Assembly: GCA_035574275.1 (NCBI GenBank)
Contig: DATLYY010000044.1
Coordinates: forward strand, 1 to 44,959
Length of the DNA stretch: 44,959 bases
Reading direction: 5' to 3'
DNA from: Verrucomicrobiia bacterium
GTDB lineage: Bacteria > Zixibacteria > MSB-5A5 > DSPP01
Every line of letters starts with the position of its first letter. Within the stretch, counting starts at the first letter, position 1. Under the pieces are notes generated by a model. It was not told where the DNA came from, ran no database searches, and saw only the letters and a list, made by a program, of their open reading frames with translations. Shown here piece by piece: positions 5,802 to 14,577 of the stretch. The position numbers and the translations under genes were made by a program.

Positions 5802-8258
5802 TTAGCGAACCACTACGTTTATCAATTTCTCCGGGACATAAATCGATTTGACAACGCTTTTCCCTTCGAAATGCGGCGCCAGCTTCGGCAGCTCCTGCAA
5901 ATGCTTCAGGATTTCCGGTTCCGGCATCGTTTTGGGCAAAGTCACGGTATGCCGCAGGCGGCCGTTTATCTGGACTGCAAGGGTCATTATGGTTTCTTCC
6001 AGGGCCTGCTGGTCGTGGGCTGGCCAGCCGGAGTGAAAAATCGAGGGCTTGTGCCCCAGAATCTGCCAGACCTCCTCACAGAAATGCGGCGCCACGGGGG
6101 CCAGAAGCTGGGTGGCCTTGGAAAGCGCGTAATGGGCCACCTTGGAGTCCTTGGGAACCTCCCCAAAAGCGTTTAAAAGCTCCATAACGGCTGAAATTAC
6201 GGTATTGAACTGATAGTCGGCGTAATCATCGGTGGCCTTTTTGATGGCCCAGTTGAGCTTCTTATACAAGGCCCGGTCGTATTCGGACGAGGTGTGCATA
6301 TCCACCTTGTAATGCAAAGGCGCCTTAAAGTAATCCTTTAACTCCTGCGCCAGCCGCCAAAAACGGGAAAGAAACCGGGACTGGCCCAGAATCCCGTCCG
6401 TGGTCCAGAGCATTTCCTTGTCGCCGGGGGCGGCAAAAAACATCGCCAGCCGTAAAACGTCGGCGCCCTCTTTTTGGATTTCCTCAATGGGAGATACCGT
6501 ATTGCCAAGCGATTTGGACATTACCCGGCCTTGGGCGTCCAGAACCATCCCATGGTTGAAAAGATTAAGAGCCGGCTCGTCAAAGTTTACATAACCTGCA
6601 TCCTTCAAGACCTTCGTGAAAAACCGGAAATACAATAAATGCCCGGTGGCGTGTTCAATGCCTCCCACATAATTATCAATCGGCAGCCAGCGGTTTGCCT
6701 TGGCCGGCTCAAAGGGGGCCTTTTCGTTTTTCGGGTCGGTATAGCGCAGGAAATACCACGAGGAACAAAGAAAAGTGTCCATCGTATCCGGATCCCGCTT
6801 GGCCGGCCCGTGGCACTTGGGGCAGGTGGTGTTGATATACTCCGGCACATCCGCCAAAGGCGAACGTCCTTCCGGAATAAAGCTCTTCACCTTCTTGGGC
6901 AAAAGAACCGGCAATTGGTCTTCTGAAACGGGGACGATACCGTCCTTGGGGCAATGAACGACCGGAATCGGGCTTCCCCAGTACCGCTGGCGGGAAATCA
7001 GCCAGTCCCGCAACCGGTATTCGGTTTTGCGCCTCCCCTTCCCTTCCGCCTCCACCTTATCCGCAATCTTCTGCCAGCCCGCTTCGCAGGGGAGCTCGGA
7101 AAAGTTGCCGGAGTTTATCAGCTTGGCCTTTTCGGTATAAGTGTAGGGCAGTTCGACGTTCCCCTCCATCGGCGCGATGACGGGACGAATTGGCAGGTTA
7201 TACTTCTTGGCGAACTCGAAATCCCGCTCATCATGCGCCGGCACGGCCATAATCATCCCCGTGCCATAGGTTGCCAGAACGTAATCCGCTATCCAGATGG
7301 GGATTTTTTCCCCGTTCAATGGATTTACCGCAAAAGCGCCGGTGAAAACGCCATCCTTTTCCCGTTCCAGAGAGGTACGCTCGATGTCCGATTTCCGCTT
7401 TGCCTTTTCCTGATACGCTTTGACCTCTGCTTTCTTTTCTGCCGGAATCGGCAGTTTTTCCAAAACCGTATGCTCCGGAGCAAGGACCATAAAAGTGGCC
7501 CCGAAGACGGTATCTGGCCGGGTAGTAAAAACGGTCAGAGGAACGCCATTTTCGGAAGTAAACTGGATTTCCAGTCCGACCGACTTCCCAATCCAGTTCC
7601 GCTGCATCGTCTTCAGCCCTTCCGGCCATCCCTCCAGCTTGTCGATATCAGCCAAGAGCCGCTCGGCATAGGCGGTGATTTTGAAATACCACTGCTCCAG
7701 TTCCTTGGTCTCCACCGGTGTGTCGCAGCGCCAGCAAAGGCCGCCGACAACCTGCTCGTTGGCCAAAACGGTCTTGTCCTTCGGACACCAGTTCACCTTT
7801 CCCATCGCCCGGTAGGCCAGCCCCCGCTTGTACATCAAAAGGAACATCCACTCCGTCCATTTGTAGTAATCCGGCAGGCAGGTCACAACCTCCCGCGTCC
7901 AGTCAAAGCTGATGCCGATTCGTTTAAGTGTTTTGCGGGAGGTGTCCACGTTCTTCAGCGTCCATTCTTCGGGATGAATCCCCAGCTTGATGGCGGCGTT
8001 TTCGGCCGGCAGCCCGAAGGCGTCGAACCCGAAGGGGTGCATCACGTCATACCCCTCCATCATTTTTTTGCGGGCCAGTGCGTCCGTAATGGTGTAGTTG
8101 CGGAAATGCCCCATATGAATGTCGCCGGAGGGATAAATGAACATCGGCATGACCATATATTTTTTCTTGGGCGGCTCGGAAGCAAGGAAAAGCTTTTGCT
8201 CCTCCCAAAATTTCTGCCACTTGGGCTCGATTTCCTTAAAGGGATAATTTGCCGGCAT
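5802..8258 (-). CDS. leuS: Leucyl-tRNA synthetase
   Basis: An 818-residue class I aminoacyl-tRNA synthetase, full length for bacterial LeuRS, that charges tRNA-Leu in the cytoplasm. The HIGH motif appears as HMGH (48-51) and KMSKS as VMSKS (579-583). The CP1 editing domain shows TTRPDT and the YGTGMIMAVPAHDERD block that hydrolyses mischarged tRNA. Two Cys-rich zinc-binding patches (a CPKD...CWRC pair and TTCPKCHGP) and the C-terminal domain are present. There is no Shine-Dalgarno sequence before the ATG. A promoter with its -10 box 8 nt from the start codon lies in the gap to surE, so the message is probably leaderless. A tRNA-Leu(UAA) gene occurs elsewhere in the window. Confidence 0.97.
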   Translation of the reverse strand: MPANYPFKEIEPKWQKFWEEQKLFLASEPPKKKYMVMPMFIYPSGDIHMGHFRNYTITDALARKKMMEGYDVMHPFGFDAFGLPAENAAIKLGIHPEEWTLKNVDTSRKTLKRIGISFDWTREVVTCLPDYYKWTEWMFLLMYKRGLAYRAMGKVNWCPKDKTVLANEQVVGGLCWRCDTPVETKELEQWYFKITAYAERLLADIDKLEGWPEGLKTMQRNWIGKSVGLEIQFTSENGVPLTVFTTRPDTVFGATFMVLAPEHTVLEKLPIPAEKKAEVKAYQEKAKRKSDIERTSLEREKDGVFTGAFAVNPLNGEKIPIWIADYVLATYGTGMIMAVPAHDERDFEFAKKYNLPIRPVIAPMEGNVELPYTYTEKAKLINSGNFSELPCEAGWQKIADKVEAEGKGRRKTEYRLRDWLISRQRYWGSPIPVVHCPKDGIVPVSEDQLPVLLPKKVKSFIPEGRSPLADVPEYINTTCPKCHGPAKRDPDTMDTFLCSSWYFLRYTDPKNEKAPFEPAKANRWLPIDNYVGGIEHATGHLLYFRFFTKVLKDAGYVNFDEPALNLFNHGMVLDAQGRVMSKSLGNTVSPIEEIQKEGADVLRLAMFFAAPGDKEMLWTTDGILGQSRFLSRFWRLAQELKDYFKAPLHYKVDMHTSSEYDRALYKKLNWAIKKATDDYADYQFNTVISAVMELLNAFGEVPKDSKVAHYALSKATQLLAPVAPHFCEEVWQILGHKPSIFHSGWPAHDQQALEETIMTLAVQINGRLRHTVTLPKTMPEPEILKHLQELPKLAPHFEGKSVVKSIYVPEKLINVVVR

Positions 8259-8266
8259 GGATTAAC

Positions 8267-8294
8267 AATTTATGAAAATTGGTGGGTTTGACAA
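8267..8294 (-). promoter_or_regulatory. Candidate leaderless promoter of leuS
   Basis: Minus strand: TTGTCA (8289-8294), 16-nt spacer, TAAATT (8267-8272), then 8 nt to the ATG at 8258. No SD sequence fits in between. The architecture matches those in front of surE, der and the GH57 gene. Confidence 0.5.
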
Positions 8295-8299
8295 GAACG

Positions 8300-9046
8300 C
8301 TAAATCTTCAGCTTCCAATTCTGGAAATAGGACAACGCCGCATAGTCCGTCAAATCCACCTTGAGCGGCGTGATGGAGATTTTGCCGGCGTGGATGGCGG
8401 AAAAATCGGATTGCCGTTCGTGGATATAGGTCGGCTCCCCCCCTATCCAGTAATAATGCTTGCCGCGCGGGTCCGTTTTTCGCACCAGAATGTCGTTGTA
8501 CACCCGGCGCCCCAGCTTGGTAATTTCTGCACCCAAAAACCGGCCTTTTCTCAATTTTGGAAAATTGATATTCAAGAAAGTCCCCGGCGGCAGTTTTTCC
8601 TTTGTCAGTTGGCGGACGAATTTCGCTACCCACCGCGCCGCCGGGCCGAACTTCCCCGGCTCCCAGCCGGAATGGGAAACGGCGATGGAAGGAATACCCA
8701 AAATCGTCCCCTCGATGGCCGCCGCCACCGTGCCGGAATACGTCACGTCATCCCCCAAATTCGGCCCCATATTGATGCCGGAGATGAGCAAATCCGGCTT
8801 TTTCCGTTTCAAAAGCCCGTGAAAGGCGACCATCACGGCATCTGTGGGCGTGCCGTCCACGGCATATCGGTCGGCTTCTATTTTGTTAATCCGCAAAGGC
8901 CGGTGCAAAGTCAAGGAATGGCTGGTGGCCGACTGCTCCCGGTCCGGGGCTACGATTAAAACCTTGCCGATTTTTTTGATTTCTTTGGCCAATGTCAAAA
9001 GCCCCTCGGCCCAAATCCCGTCATCATTGGTTAAAAGCAAGTTCAT
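8300..9046 (-). CDS. surE: 5'/3'-nucleotidase SurE
   Basis: A 248-residue SurE, a metal-dependent phosphatase acting on nucleoside 5'- and 3'-monophosphates in the cytoplasm. The metal-binding NDDG motif is at residues 7-10, Ser39 lies in the DREQS segment, and the GINMGPNLGDDVTYSGTV block follows at 90-106. Length is normal for the family. It precedes leuS by 41 nt. The start codon has no SD sequence but sits 7 nt from a TATATT -10 box, suggesting a leaderless transcript. Confidence 0.95.
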   Translation of the reverse strand: MNLLLTNDDGIWAEGLLTLAKEIKKIGKVLIVAPDREQSATSHSLTLHRPLRINKIEADRYAVDGTPTDAVMVAFHGLLKRKKPDLLISGINMGPNLGDDVTYSGTVAAAIEGTILGIPSIAVSHSGWEPGKFGPAARWVAKFVRQLTKEKLPPGTFLNINFPKLRKGRFLGAEITKLGRRVYNDILVRKTDPRGKHYYWIGGEPTYIHERQSDFSAIHAGKISITPLKVDLTDYAALSYFQNWKLKI

Positions 9047-9053
9047 CCGGTTG

Positions 9054-9081
9054 AATATATAGGAGGGATGGCTGCGGTCAA
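9054..9081 (-). promoter_or_regulatory. Candidate leaderless promoter of surE
   Basis: Minus strand: TTGACC (9076-9081), 16-nt spacer ending CCATCCCTCCTA, TATATT (9054-9059), then 7 nt to ATG. The spacer end CCATCCCTCCTA closely resembles the der promoter spacer end CCTTCCCTCCTG. Confidence 0.6.
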
Positions 9082-9133
9082 TCTAACTACCAAATTCGGC
9101 CCGAAGCGGACTCGATGTGGCTCCCGAGGTCGA

Positions 9134-9877
9134 TTACAGTTTCTTTAGCTGTTCCACTTCCACCACACCGCTGCTTGTCGATCCCTCGCGTAGCGCCAGC
9201 CATGCGATCATTCCCTGGCCGAGATCTAAGAGGACGTGCAGCGCGATCGCCGGCCAGAGGGAGCCGAAAATCGCCACGACCAGCGTTATGAGGGCGCCGA
9301 CGATGCCCGTGCGGAGGACGCCATTCCACCCCTGGTAAAGATGCGCAATCGCGAAGAATGCAAGGGAGAGCGCTGCAGCGCCCCACCAGCCGAGCCAGGG
9401 GGAGAAGAACCAGATGAAGTAGCCGCGATACAGAAACTCCTCGCAGAACCCCGCGGTCAGCGACACCCCACCCCACCAATACATTTCTGTCCGCGCGTGC
9501 GGCGCGATGGCGGTGAGCGTCCCGATCTGTTGCCGCAGGCTCGCCCTTTCCTCGGAACTGCGGACGAGAGTCGCGACCGCAGAGGCGTGGTAGACTGCGA
9601 GCAGCAGGACCAGGGCGATGGATATCCACAACCGCCAGCCGTCGGGCACGGAAAATCCGAGCGATGCCCAGGATCGGTCGTTCGCCGCCCACAGTGCCGC
9701 CCCGACGGCGACCACCGGCCATGCTCCAAGGATCGTCCATGCCCAGAGCCACGTCCGCGCCCGGGCCGGATCGGCCTGCGACCGGCGGCGAAACGCCGGC
9801 CAGAAAACCAAGTAGTCCACCAGTGGCAAGACGACTGCAAACAGCGCCACGTAGAGCAGGTCGGGGAGTGTCGTCAT
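9134..9877 (-). CDS. CPBP family intramembrane metalloprotease
   Basis: A 247-residue polytopic membrane protein of the CAAX protease / bacteriocin-processing (CPBP, ABI) family. The catalytic signature is complete: EEFLYR (Glu146, Glu147, Arg151), FFAIAH (His179) and HVLLD (His214, Asp218), each in a hydrophobic helix. Members cleave within or near membranes; some process peptides or protect against bacteriocins. I place the start at ATG 9877 (MTTLPDLL), because the longer frame from 9988 adds a polar segment and overlaps the DUF2200 gene. GC content is visibly higher than in the flanking genes, suggesting recent transfer. Substrate unknown. Confidence 0.85.
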   Translation of the reverse strand: MTTLPDLLYVALFAVVLPLVDYLVFWPAFRRRSQADPARARTWLWAWTILGAWPVVAVGAALWAANDRSWASLGFSVPDGWRLWISIALVLLLAVYHASAVATLVRSSEERASLRQQIGTLTAIAPHARTEMYWWGGVSLTAGFCEEFLYRGYFIWFFSPWLGWWGAAALSLAFFAIAHLYQGWNGVLRTGIVGALITLVVAIFGSLWPAIALHVLLDLGQGMIAWLALREGSTSSGVVEVEQLKKL

Positions 9878-9938
9878 TCCGGATTCTTCGCGACCCGCTC
9901 GGCGGTGGGTTGCCAGCCAGCCCGTGTGGTGAAAGGAG

Positions 9939-10289
9939 TCATTGCCGCAGAATCTTCTCCATCGCTTTTCCTTTTGCGAGCTCATCAATCAGCTTGTCCA
10001 AATAGCGAATTTTTTGCATCAGTGGGTCGTCGATTTCTTCTACGCGCACACCGCACACCACGCCCTTGATAAGCGCGCTATTCGGATGAATGCTTGGTGC
10101 TTGGGCAAAAAAGGTTTCAAGATCGTTTTCCTGTTCGATTTGCCGCTGTAATCCCGCTTGGTTATAGCCCGTCAACCAGCAAATGATTTTATCAACTTCC
10201 TCTTTAGTACGATTCTTGCGTTCCGCCTTTTGAACATACAAGGGATAAACCTTTGCAAATTTTATCGCAAAAATGTGATGCTTAGGCAT
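9939..10289 (-). CDS. DUF2200 family protein
   Basis: A 116-residue soluble protein matching the DUF2200 family along its whole length, including the signature stretches [34 protein letters not shown] and [17 protein letters not shown]. The family's function is unknown. I chose ATG 10289 (MPKHHIF) because AGGGGG lies 7 nt upstream and family members begin there; an in-frame ATG 6 nt upstream is too close to that SD, and the longer frame from 10349 adds unsupported residues. It stands 71 nt downstream of the glycosyltransferase and 61 nt upstream of the GC-rich CPBP protease, with no evident functional link to either. Confidence 0.88.
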   Translation of the reverse strand: MPKHHIFAIKFAKVYPLYVQKAERKNRTKEEVDKIICWLTGYNQAGLQRQIEQENDLETFFAQAPSIHPNSALIKGVVCGVRVEEIDDPLMQKIRYLDKLIDELAKGKAMEKILRQ

Positions 10290-10359
10290 CGTCATTCCCC
10301 CTAGTGAAAATGCACCATAATCTTCCCTTTTCCCATCAACCATTGCCATGCCCCCACCC

Positions 10360-11016
10360 CTACCACCAAAAGCTCTTCCACAGCAACCGTATGAACCTCA
10401 TCGTATCCAAAGCCGGGCGCATAAAGGAGCGCTCGCCGTCATAGCGGGTGGGTATCGGCAAAAACTGGGGGATGTAGCCCAACCGGGCGGCTTTCAAAAG
10501 CAGTTCGGATTCGGTCTCAAAATGGTCGGTCTCCAGTTCAATTTTTGCGAGAATTTCCCGGCCAATTAGACGGTAACCGGATTGGGAATCCCGCAGCTTT
10601 GCTCCGGTGAGCATGGAAAGCATTGACGAAGTGATTGTATTCGACAAAATCCGCGGGAAGGGCATTTTATCCACCCGCACCTCCCGGCAACCGATTATCA
10701 TAGCGTTTGGCGAGGCCATCTTCAAAAACTCCGGAATCCTTTCCGGGTCATGCTGGCCATCGGCATCCAGCGTCAAAACGGCGGTCGAGCCGTTTTCAAG
10801 AGCGGCTTTAAAGCCGGTTCTCAAAGCATTCCCCTTCCCTCTATTCTTTTCAAGCCGAATTACCACAACGCCGGCCTGCCGGGCGACTCCAGCGGTGTTA
10901 TCGCTGGAGCCGTCATCCACAACCAAAATGTTGGGAAGATGCTTTTTGACCTGCGGCAGAAGATTTGATAGAGATTGACCGGCGTTGTAGGCGGGAATCA
11001 GGGCTTGAACGGGCAT
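10360..11016 (-). CDS. Family 2 glycosyltransferase
   Basis: A 218-residue GT-A fold glycosyltransferase. The N-terminus shows [10 protein letters not shown] and [10 protein letters not shown] (nucleotide-sugar binding), followed by [13 protein letters not shown] and the metal-binding [10 protein letters not shown] motif. The DSQSGYRL block is typical of dolichol-phosphate-mannose-synthase-like or undecaprenyl-sugar-transferring GT2 enzymes. No transmembrane helices follow the catalytic domain. The frame is open upstream to 11097, but those codons are the tRNA-Pro gene read as protein. The true start must be ATG 11016, 10 nt below the tRNA 3' end, with no SD. The acceptor substrate cannot be read from sequence. 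Confidence 0.85.
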   Translation of the reverse strand: MPVQALIPAYNAGQSLSNLLPQVKKHLPNILVVDDGSSDNTAGVARQAGVVVIRLEKNRGKGNALRTGFKAALENGSTAVLTLDADGQHDPERIPEFLKMASPNAMIIGCREVRVDKMPFPRILSNTITSSMLSMLTGAKLRDSQSGYRLIGREILAKIELETDHFETESELLLKAARLGYIPQFLPIPTRYDGERSFMRPALDTMRFIRLLWKSFWW

Positions 11017-11026
11017 TGGAAAAAAA

Positions 11027-11103
11027 TGGTCGGGGCGACCCGATTTGAACGGGCGACCACTCGCACCCCAAGCGAGTGCGCTACCAGGCTGCGCCACGCC
11101 CCG
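11027..11103 (-). tRNA. tRNA-Pro (anticodon GGG)
   Basis: A 77-nt cloverleaf. The acceptor stem pairs CGGGGCG with CGCCCCG, followed by discriminator A and an encoded CCA (11027-11029). The D-loop contains GCCTGGTAGC. The anticodon stem CTCGC/GCGAG encloses loop TTGGGGT, giving anticodon GGG for CCC/CCU codons. The T-arm is CCCG-TTCAAAT-CGGG. It lies between merR and the glycosyltransferase on the same strand, so it is probably processed from a common transcript. Confidence 0.95.
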
Positions 11104-11137
11104 GCCTCTTAAAAGTTATGGGGCGGAAGGGGCCAAA

Positions 11138-11476
11138 TCAAGGGAAAAGTTTTAACAGCTCCTCGATTTCCGACTTCAGTTCCCGGATGGTCTTGATGAT
11201 TCGTTCCTTCCGCACATCCTCCGGGGCGTCGCCGTTCATGCTCGTGGCGGCCTTCAAAAAGTTCCGCGCCCCGTCGATGGTGAATTTCCGGTCGTAGAGC
11301 AGGTAACGGATTTTCTCCGCCATCTCGATTTCCCGGGTTTGGTACATCCGCGCCCCGGAACGCCCCTTCTTCGGCTTCAGCGCCGGAAACTCCTTTTCCC
11401 AAAAACGCAGAACGTACGGCTCCACTCCGATTCGTTTCGCCACTTCCCGGATAGAGTAATAAATTTTGTCTTCCAT
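11138..11476 (-). CDS. MerR family transcriptional regulator
   Basis: A 112-residue protein with an N-terminal MerR winged helix-turn-helix: [24 protein letters not shown], split here as [11 protein letters not shown] and [11 protein letters not shown], then [19 protein letters not shown] short C-terminal helix (residues 80-112, [19 protein letters not shown]) would dimerise. There is no metal-binding Cys or ligand domain. An SD (GGGGAGG) precedes the ATG. It follows gpsA by 10 nt in the der-plsY-gpsA-merR operon. Small MerR proteins in this position are common in related bacteria; the target is unknown. Confidence 0.9.
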   Translation of the reverse strand: MEDKIYYSIREVAKRIGVEPYVLRFWEKEFPALKPKKGRSGARMYQTREIEMAEKIRYLLYDRKFTIDGARNFLKAATSMNGDAPEDVRKERIIKTIRELKSEIEELLKLFP

Positions 11477-11486
11477 AGGCCTCCCC

Positions 11487-12491
11487 TTAGTGCCAGACTT
11501 CCGTTTTCAATTCCCGTTCCATCAGTTCCTTCAACGCCAAAATCGCCGGTTTGTTTTCAAAAAGCATTTCGTAAACTTTCTGGGCAATCGGCATTTCCAC
11601 ACCGTGCTTTTTGGCCAGCGCCACGGCCGCCTTGGTGGTGTTCACCCCCTCTGCAACCATTACCATCTTGGCCAAAATCTCCGGCAGTTTCTCCCCTTTT
11701 CCAATCCGTTCCCCGACGAAGCGGTTGCGGGAATGCCGCGAAATGCCGGTGGTAATCAAATCCCCCATTCCCGCCAGCCCGGCAAAGGTCTGCGGCTGGG
11801 CTCCCATTTTAACGCCGAGCCGGGTGATTTCCGCCAACCCCCGGGTCAAAAGCGCCCCCTTGGTGTTGTCCCCAAATCCCAATCCATCCGCCACCCCACA
11901 GGCGATGGCAATGACGTTTTTCAACGCCCCTGCCAGTTCGACACCCAGCGGGTCGGAGTTGGTATAGGTCCTTAAAGTGGAACTTGAAAAGAGGGTTTGA
12001 ACTTTCTCCGCCGCCACCGGATTTTCAGAAGAAGCCACGATAGCCGTCGGCAATCCCGCCGCAACTTCCTCGGCGTGACTCGGGCCGGAAAGCACCACAA
12101 TTTGGTCCCGCACGGCCGAAGGCAGCGTTCTCTTCAAGACCTCCGAAATCCGTTCCATTGTTGGGGTCAGCCCTTTCGACAAGCTAACCACAAGCATCTT
12201 GGATTTGATAAACGGCGCCACCTTTTTGGCAACTTCCTCGATGGTGTGCGAAGGCAAAACAAAAAGCAGAACTTCACATCCGAGCAGCGCTTCGGCCAAA
12301 TCGTTGACGATGCGAACGGAGGTTGGCAGGGTAGTCCCCGGAAGGCGCGCTGAATCCTGACGGGACTCTTTCAGCTTCTTAAAATTGGCCTCGACCCCTT
12401 CCCAAAGCCAGATATTGGGTTCCTTTTTTGAGAGATAACAGCTAATAGCCATCCCCCAGCTTCCGGCCCCAAGGCAGCTGATTTTAGGCAT
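11487..12491 (-). CDS. gpsA: NAD(P)H-dependent glycerol-3-phosphate dehydrogenase
   Basis: A 334-residue cytoplasmic enzyme reducing dihydroxyacetone phosphate to sn-glycerol-3-phosphate for phospholipid synthesis. The dinucleotide-binding motif GAGSWG is at residues 8-13, the LSGPSHAEEV block at 134-143, and catalytic Lys191 in LAGALKNVIAIACG, followed by GDNTKGALLTRGL. Length is normal. It lies 11 nt below plsY, the next enzyme in the pathway, so the operon supplies glycerol-3-phosphate and acylates it. There is no SD before the ATG, so translation may depend on coupling. Confidence 0.96.
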   Translation of the reverse strand: MPKISCLGAGSWGMAISCYLSKKEPNIWLWEGVEANFKKLKESRQDSARLPGTTLPTSVRIVNDLAEALLGCEVLLFVLPSHTIEEVAKKVAPFIKSKMLVVSLSKGLTPTMERISEVLKRTLPSAVRDQIVVLSGPSHAEEVAAGLPTAIVASSENPVAAEKVQTLFSSSTLRTYTNSDPLGVELAGALKNVIAIACGVADGLGFGDNTKGALLTRGLAEITRLGVKMGAQPQTFAGLAGMGDLITTGISRHSRNRFVGERIGKGEKLPEILAKMVMVAEGVNTTKAAVALAKKHGVEMPIAQKVYEMLFENKPAILALKELMERELKTEVWH

Positions 12492-12502
12492 AAAGCGGCG
12501 TT

Positions 12503-13135
12503 TTAAGCAATGGGCTTATCCTTCTGTCCTATCTTGCGTTCCATTCCGGTTAGAATCCTTTTTATGTTTTGCCTGTGAGTGTAGAATAAAAGCAAAGTTA
12601 AAAGAAGGCAAGCAAAAAAAACGGGCATTTCCACTTTTCTTCCAAAGATGTTGGACAGCAACAAGAAAAAAGTGATGGAACTGGCCGCCGCCAGCGATCC
12701 GAGCGAAACCATTTTGAATAAAGCAAGTGTAAGGCCAAAGATTACGACGCCAACCAAAAGCGCAAGCGGGTCAAATGCCGCAAGAACTCCTGCGCCGGTC
12801 AAAACCCCCTTTCCCCCCTTAAAACCTGCGAAAATCGTATAGATGTGCCCGAGCACGGCCACAAGCCCGCAAGCCAAGCCGAACCAAACCTGATATTCCC
12901 CCGGCATTTCAAATATTCTGGGAAAGTAATACGCGGCAACCCATCCCTTCGCAAAATCGATAACGGCGGTGATTAAAGCCGGCACAGGCCCCAAAACGCG
13001 ATAAACATTGGTCGCCCCTGCATTGCCGGAGCCGTGCTGCCGGATGTCAATCCCTTTCCAAAGTCGCGAAAGCCAAATAGAGGCCGGTATCGAACCGGCC
13101 AAGTAACTCAACAAAATGGGTAACAGGTATTTCAT
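12503..13135 (-). CDS. plsY: Glycerol-3-phosphate acyltransferase PlsY
   Basis: A 210-residue polytopic inner-membrane enzyme that transfers acyl groups from acyl-phosphate to glycerol-3-phosphate, the first step of phosphatidic acid synthesis. The conserved loops are visible: GSGNAGATN (35-43), FKGGKGVLTGAGV and the C-terminal THRQNIKRILTGMERKI segment. Hydrophobic helices alternate with these loops. Its ATG overlaps the der stop codon (ATGA), so it is translationally coupled to der. Confidence 0.96.
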   Translation of the reverse strand: MKYLLPILLSYLAGSIPASIWLSRLWKGIDIRQHGSGNAGATNVYRVLGPVPALITAVIDFAKGWVAAYYFPRIFEMPGEYQVWFGLACGLVAVLGHIYTIFAGFKGGKGVLTGAGVLAAFDPLALLVGVVIFGLTLALFKMVSLGSLAAASSITFFLLLSNIFGRKVEMPVFFACLLLTLLLFYTHRQNIKRILTGMERKIGQKDKPIA

Positions 13136-14484
13136 TTCTTTCTCGGTTCCCGCCGGGCTTTGAACGAAAGCTTTATCGGCACGCCGTCAAATCCCATCTG
13201 CTCCCGCAGTTGATTCAAAATGTATCGTTTGTACGAATCCGCCAGAAGCTTGGGAAAATTGGAAAAGAAAACAATTTCCGGCGGCTTGACGCCGACCTGC
13301 GTGCCGTAATACAGTTTGATGTGCCGCCCCAAAGCGGCGGGCGGCGGCTGAACCTGGATGATTTCTTCCAAAAAAGCGTTCAGCTTGGATGTCGTCACCC
13401 GCTTGGCCCAGATTTCGTACAGCTCCGCCGCCATCGGCAAAAGCTTGGAGGTGCGCTGTTTGGTCAAGGCCGATATGAAAATGACGGGGGCAAACGAGAA
13501 CTCCCCGGCCCTTTTCTGGATGGCGTCGGCATACTTTTCCGCCGTCTTCTCATCCTTCTCCACCAAATCCCACTTGTTCACCACCCAGATTAAAATTTTA
13601 TGCTGGTTCAAAATTTCGCTGGCGATGGACATATCCTGCCCGGTCAGCCCTTCCATCGCGTCAATAACGAGAAAGCAGACCTCGGCCCGGGAAATGCTGG
13701 AAAGCGCCCGCAGGGTAGAGTAAAACTCCACATCCTCCTTAACCTTTGCCCTTCGCCGCAAGCCGGCGGTGTCGATAAGGGTGAATGTCTGTCCATCCCG
13801 CACAAGTTCAGTATCGATGGCATCCCGTGTGGTGCCGGGTTTGGGAGAAACAAGCACCCGCTGTTTACCCAAGAGGACGTTGACCAGCGATGATTTCCCC
13901 ACGTTCGGCCTCCCCACTACTGCAATGGGGATGCTTTTCTTTTTCTCTTCCTTGGCCTTAGGAAGTTTCTTGGCGATTTCATCCAGCAGCTCTCCGGTTC
14001 CCCGGCCGGTGGCAGCGGAGACAAAAACCGGCTCCCCCAACCCCAGACGGGAAAAATAGGTCGCATCTGCCTCTTCCTTGTCGCTGTCCACCTTGTTGAC
14101 CGCCAGAATGGCCGGTTTGCCGGAGCGCTGGAGCATCCTCGCCAGATACTGCTCATCCTCCTGCGCCCCAACCTGCACGTCGGTTACCAGCACCACCAAA
14201 TCCGCCTGCTCAATGGCCGTGTCCACCTGTTCCCGCACCAGTTGGGCAATTTCGCCGGTATCCTGCGGCCCCAGTCCCCTGTCCGGATGGCTGCCGGGAA
14301 TGTATCCGCCGGAGTCCACCAGATAAAAATTCCGCCGGTTCCAGTTCGCCAGATGGTAGTTCAAATCCCGCGTCACCCCCGGCTGGTCGTGAACGATGGC
14401 AATCCGCTTTTTGATGAGCCGGTTGAACAAGGTCGATTTTCCGACATTCGGCCGGCCCACAATGGCTACGATTGGAACGGACAT
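13132..14484 (-). CDS. der: Ribosome biogenesis GTPase Der (EngA)
   Basis: A 450-residue tandem GTPase needed for 50S subunit maturation. Two complete G domains are present: GRPNVGKST (from residue 10) with DSGG and NKVD, then GRPNVGKSS with DTAGLRRR and NKWD. A KH-like C-terminal domain ends in basic residues (KARREPRKK). It is the first gene of the der-plsY-gpsA-merR operon. It has no SD; a promoter -10 box lies 9 nt from ATG, so it is probably translated from a leaderless message. Confidence 0.97.
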   Translation of the reverse strand: MSVPIVAIVGRPNVGKSTLFNRLIKKRIAIVHDQPGVTRDLNYHLANWNRRNFYLVDSGGYIPGSHPDRGLGPQDTGEIAQLVREQVDTAIEQADLVVLVTDVQVGAQEDEQYLARMLQRSGKPAILAVNKVDSDKEEADATYFSRLGLGEPVFVSAATGRGTGELLDEIAKKLPKAKEEKKKSIPIAVVGRPNVGKSSLVNVLLGKQRVLVSPKPGTTRDAIDTELVRDGQTFTLIDTAGLRRRAKVKEDVEFYSTLRALSSISRAEVCFLVIDAMEGLTGQDMSIASEILNQHKILIWVVNKWDLVEKDEKTAEKYADAIQKRAGEFSFAPVIFISALTKQRTSKLLPMAAELYEIWAKRVTTSKLNAFLEEIIQVQPPPAALGRHIKLYYGTQVGVKPPEIVFFSNFPKLLADSYKRYILNQLREQMGFDGVPIKLSFKARREPRKK

Positions 14485-14493
14485 GGAAAAACG

Positions 14494-14521
14494 AATATAC
14501 AGGAGGGAAGGGTGTCGTCAA
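14494..14521 (-). promoter_or_regulatory. Candidate leaderless promoter of the der operon
   Basis: Minus strand: TTGACG (14516-14521), 16-nt spacer ending CCTTCCCTCCTG, TATATT (14494-14499), then 9 nt to the der ATG. It resembles the surE promoter in both boxes, the spacer length and the spacer sequence next to the -10 box. Confidence 0.6.
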
Positions 14522-14577
14522 ACTGATGAACAAATGCTCGCCTTGACAAAGCATATTGCGCTGTTGACATTTGAATT

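Noticed and set aside
6954-8291. A 445-codon frame on the plus strand
   Set aside because: It is the antisense frame of leuS, which has all synthetase motifs on the minus strand.
9878-9988. Upstream start for the CPBP protease
   Set aside because: The additional 37 residues are polar, not family-like, and overlap the DUF2200 gene.
11017-11097. N-terminal extension of the glycosyltransferase
   Set aside because: These bases are the tRNA-Pro gene.
14543-14571. Promoter TTGACA with a -10 at 14566-14571 for the propeller gene
   Set aside because: The -10 (GACATT) matches only 3 of 6 and no SD follows; not strong enough to list.
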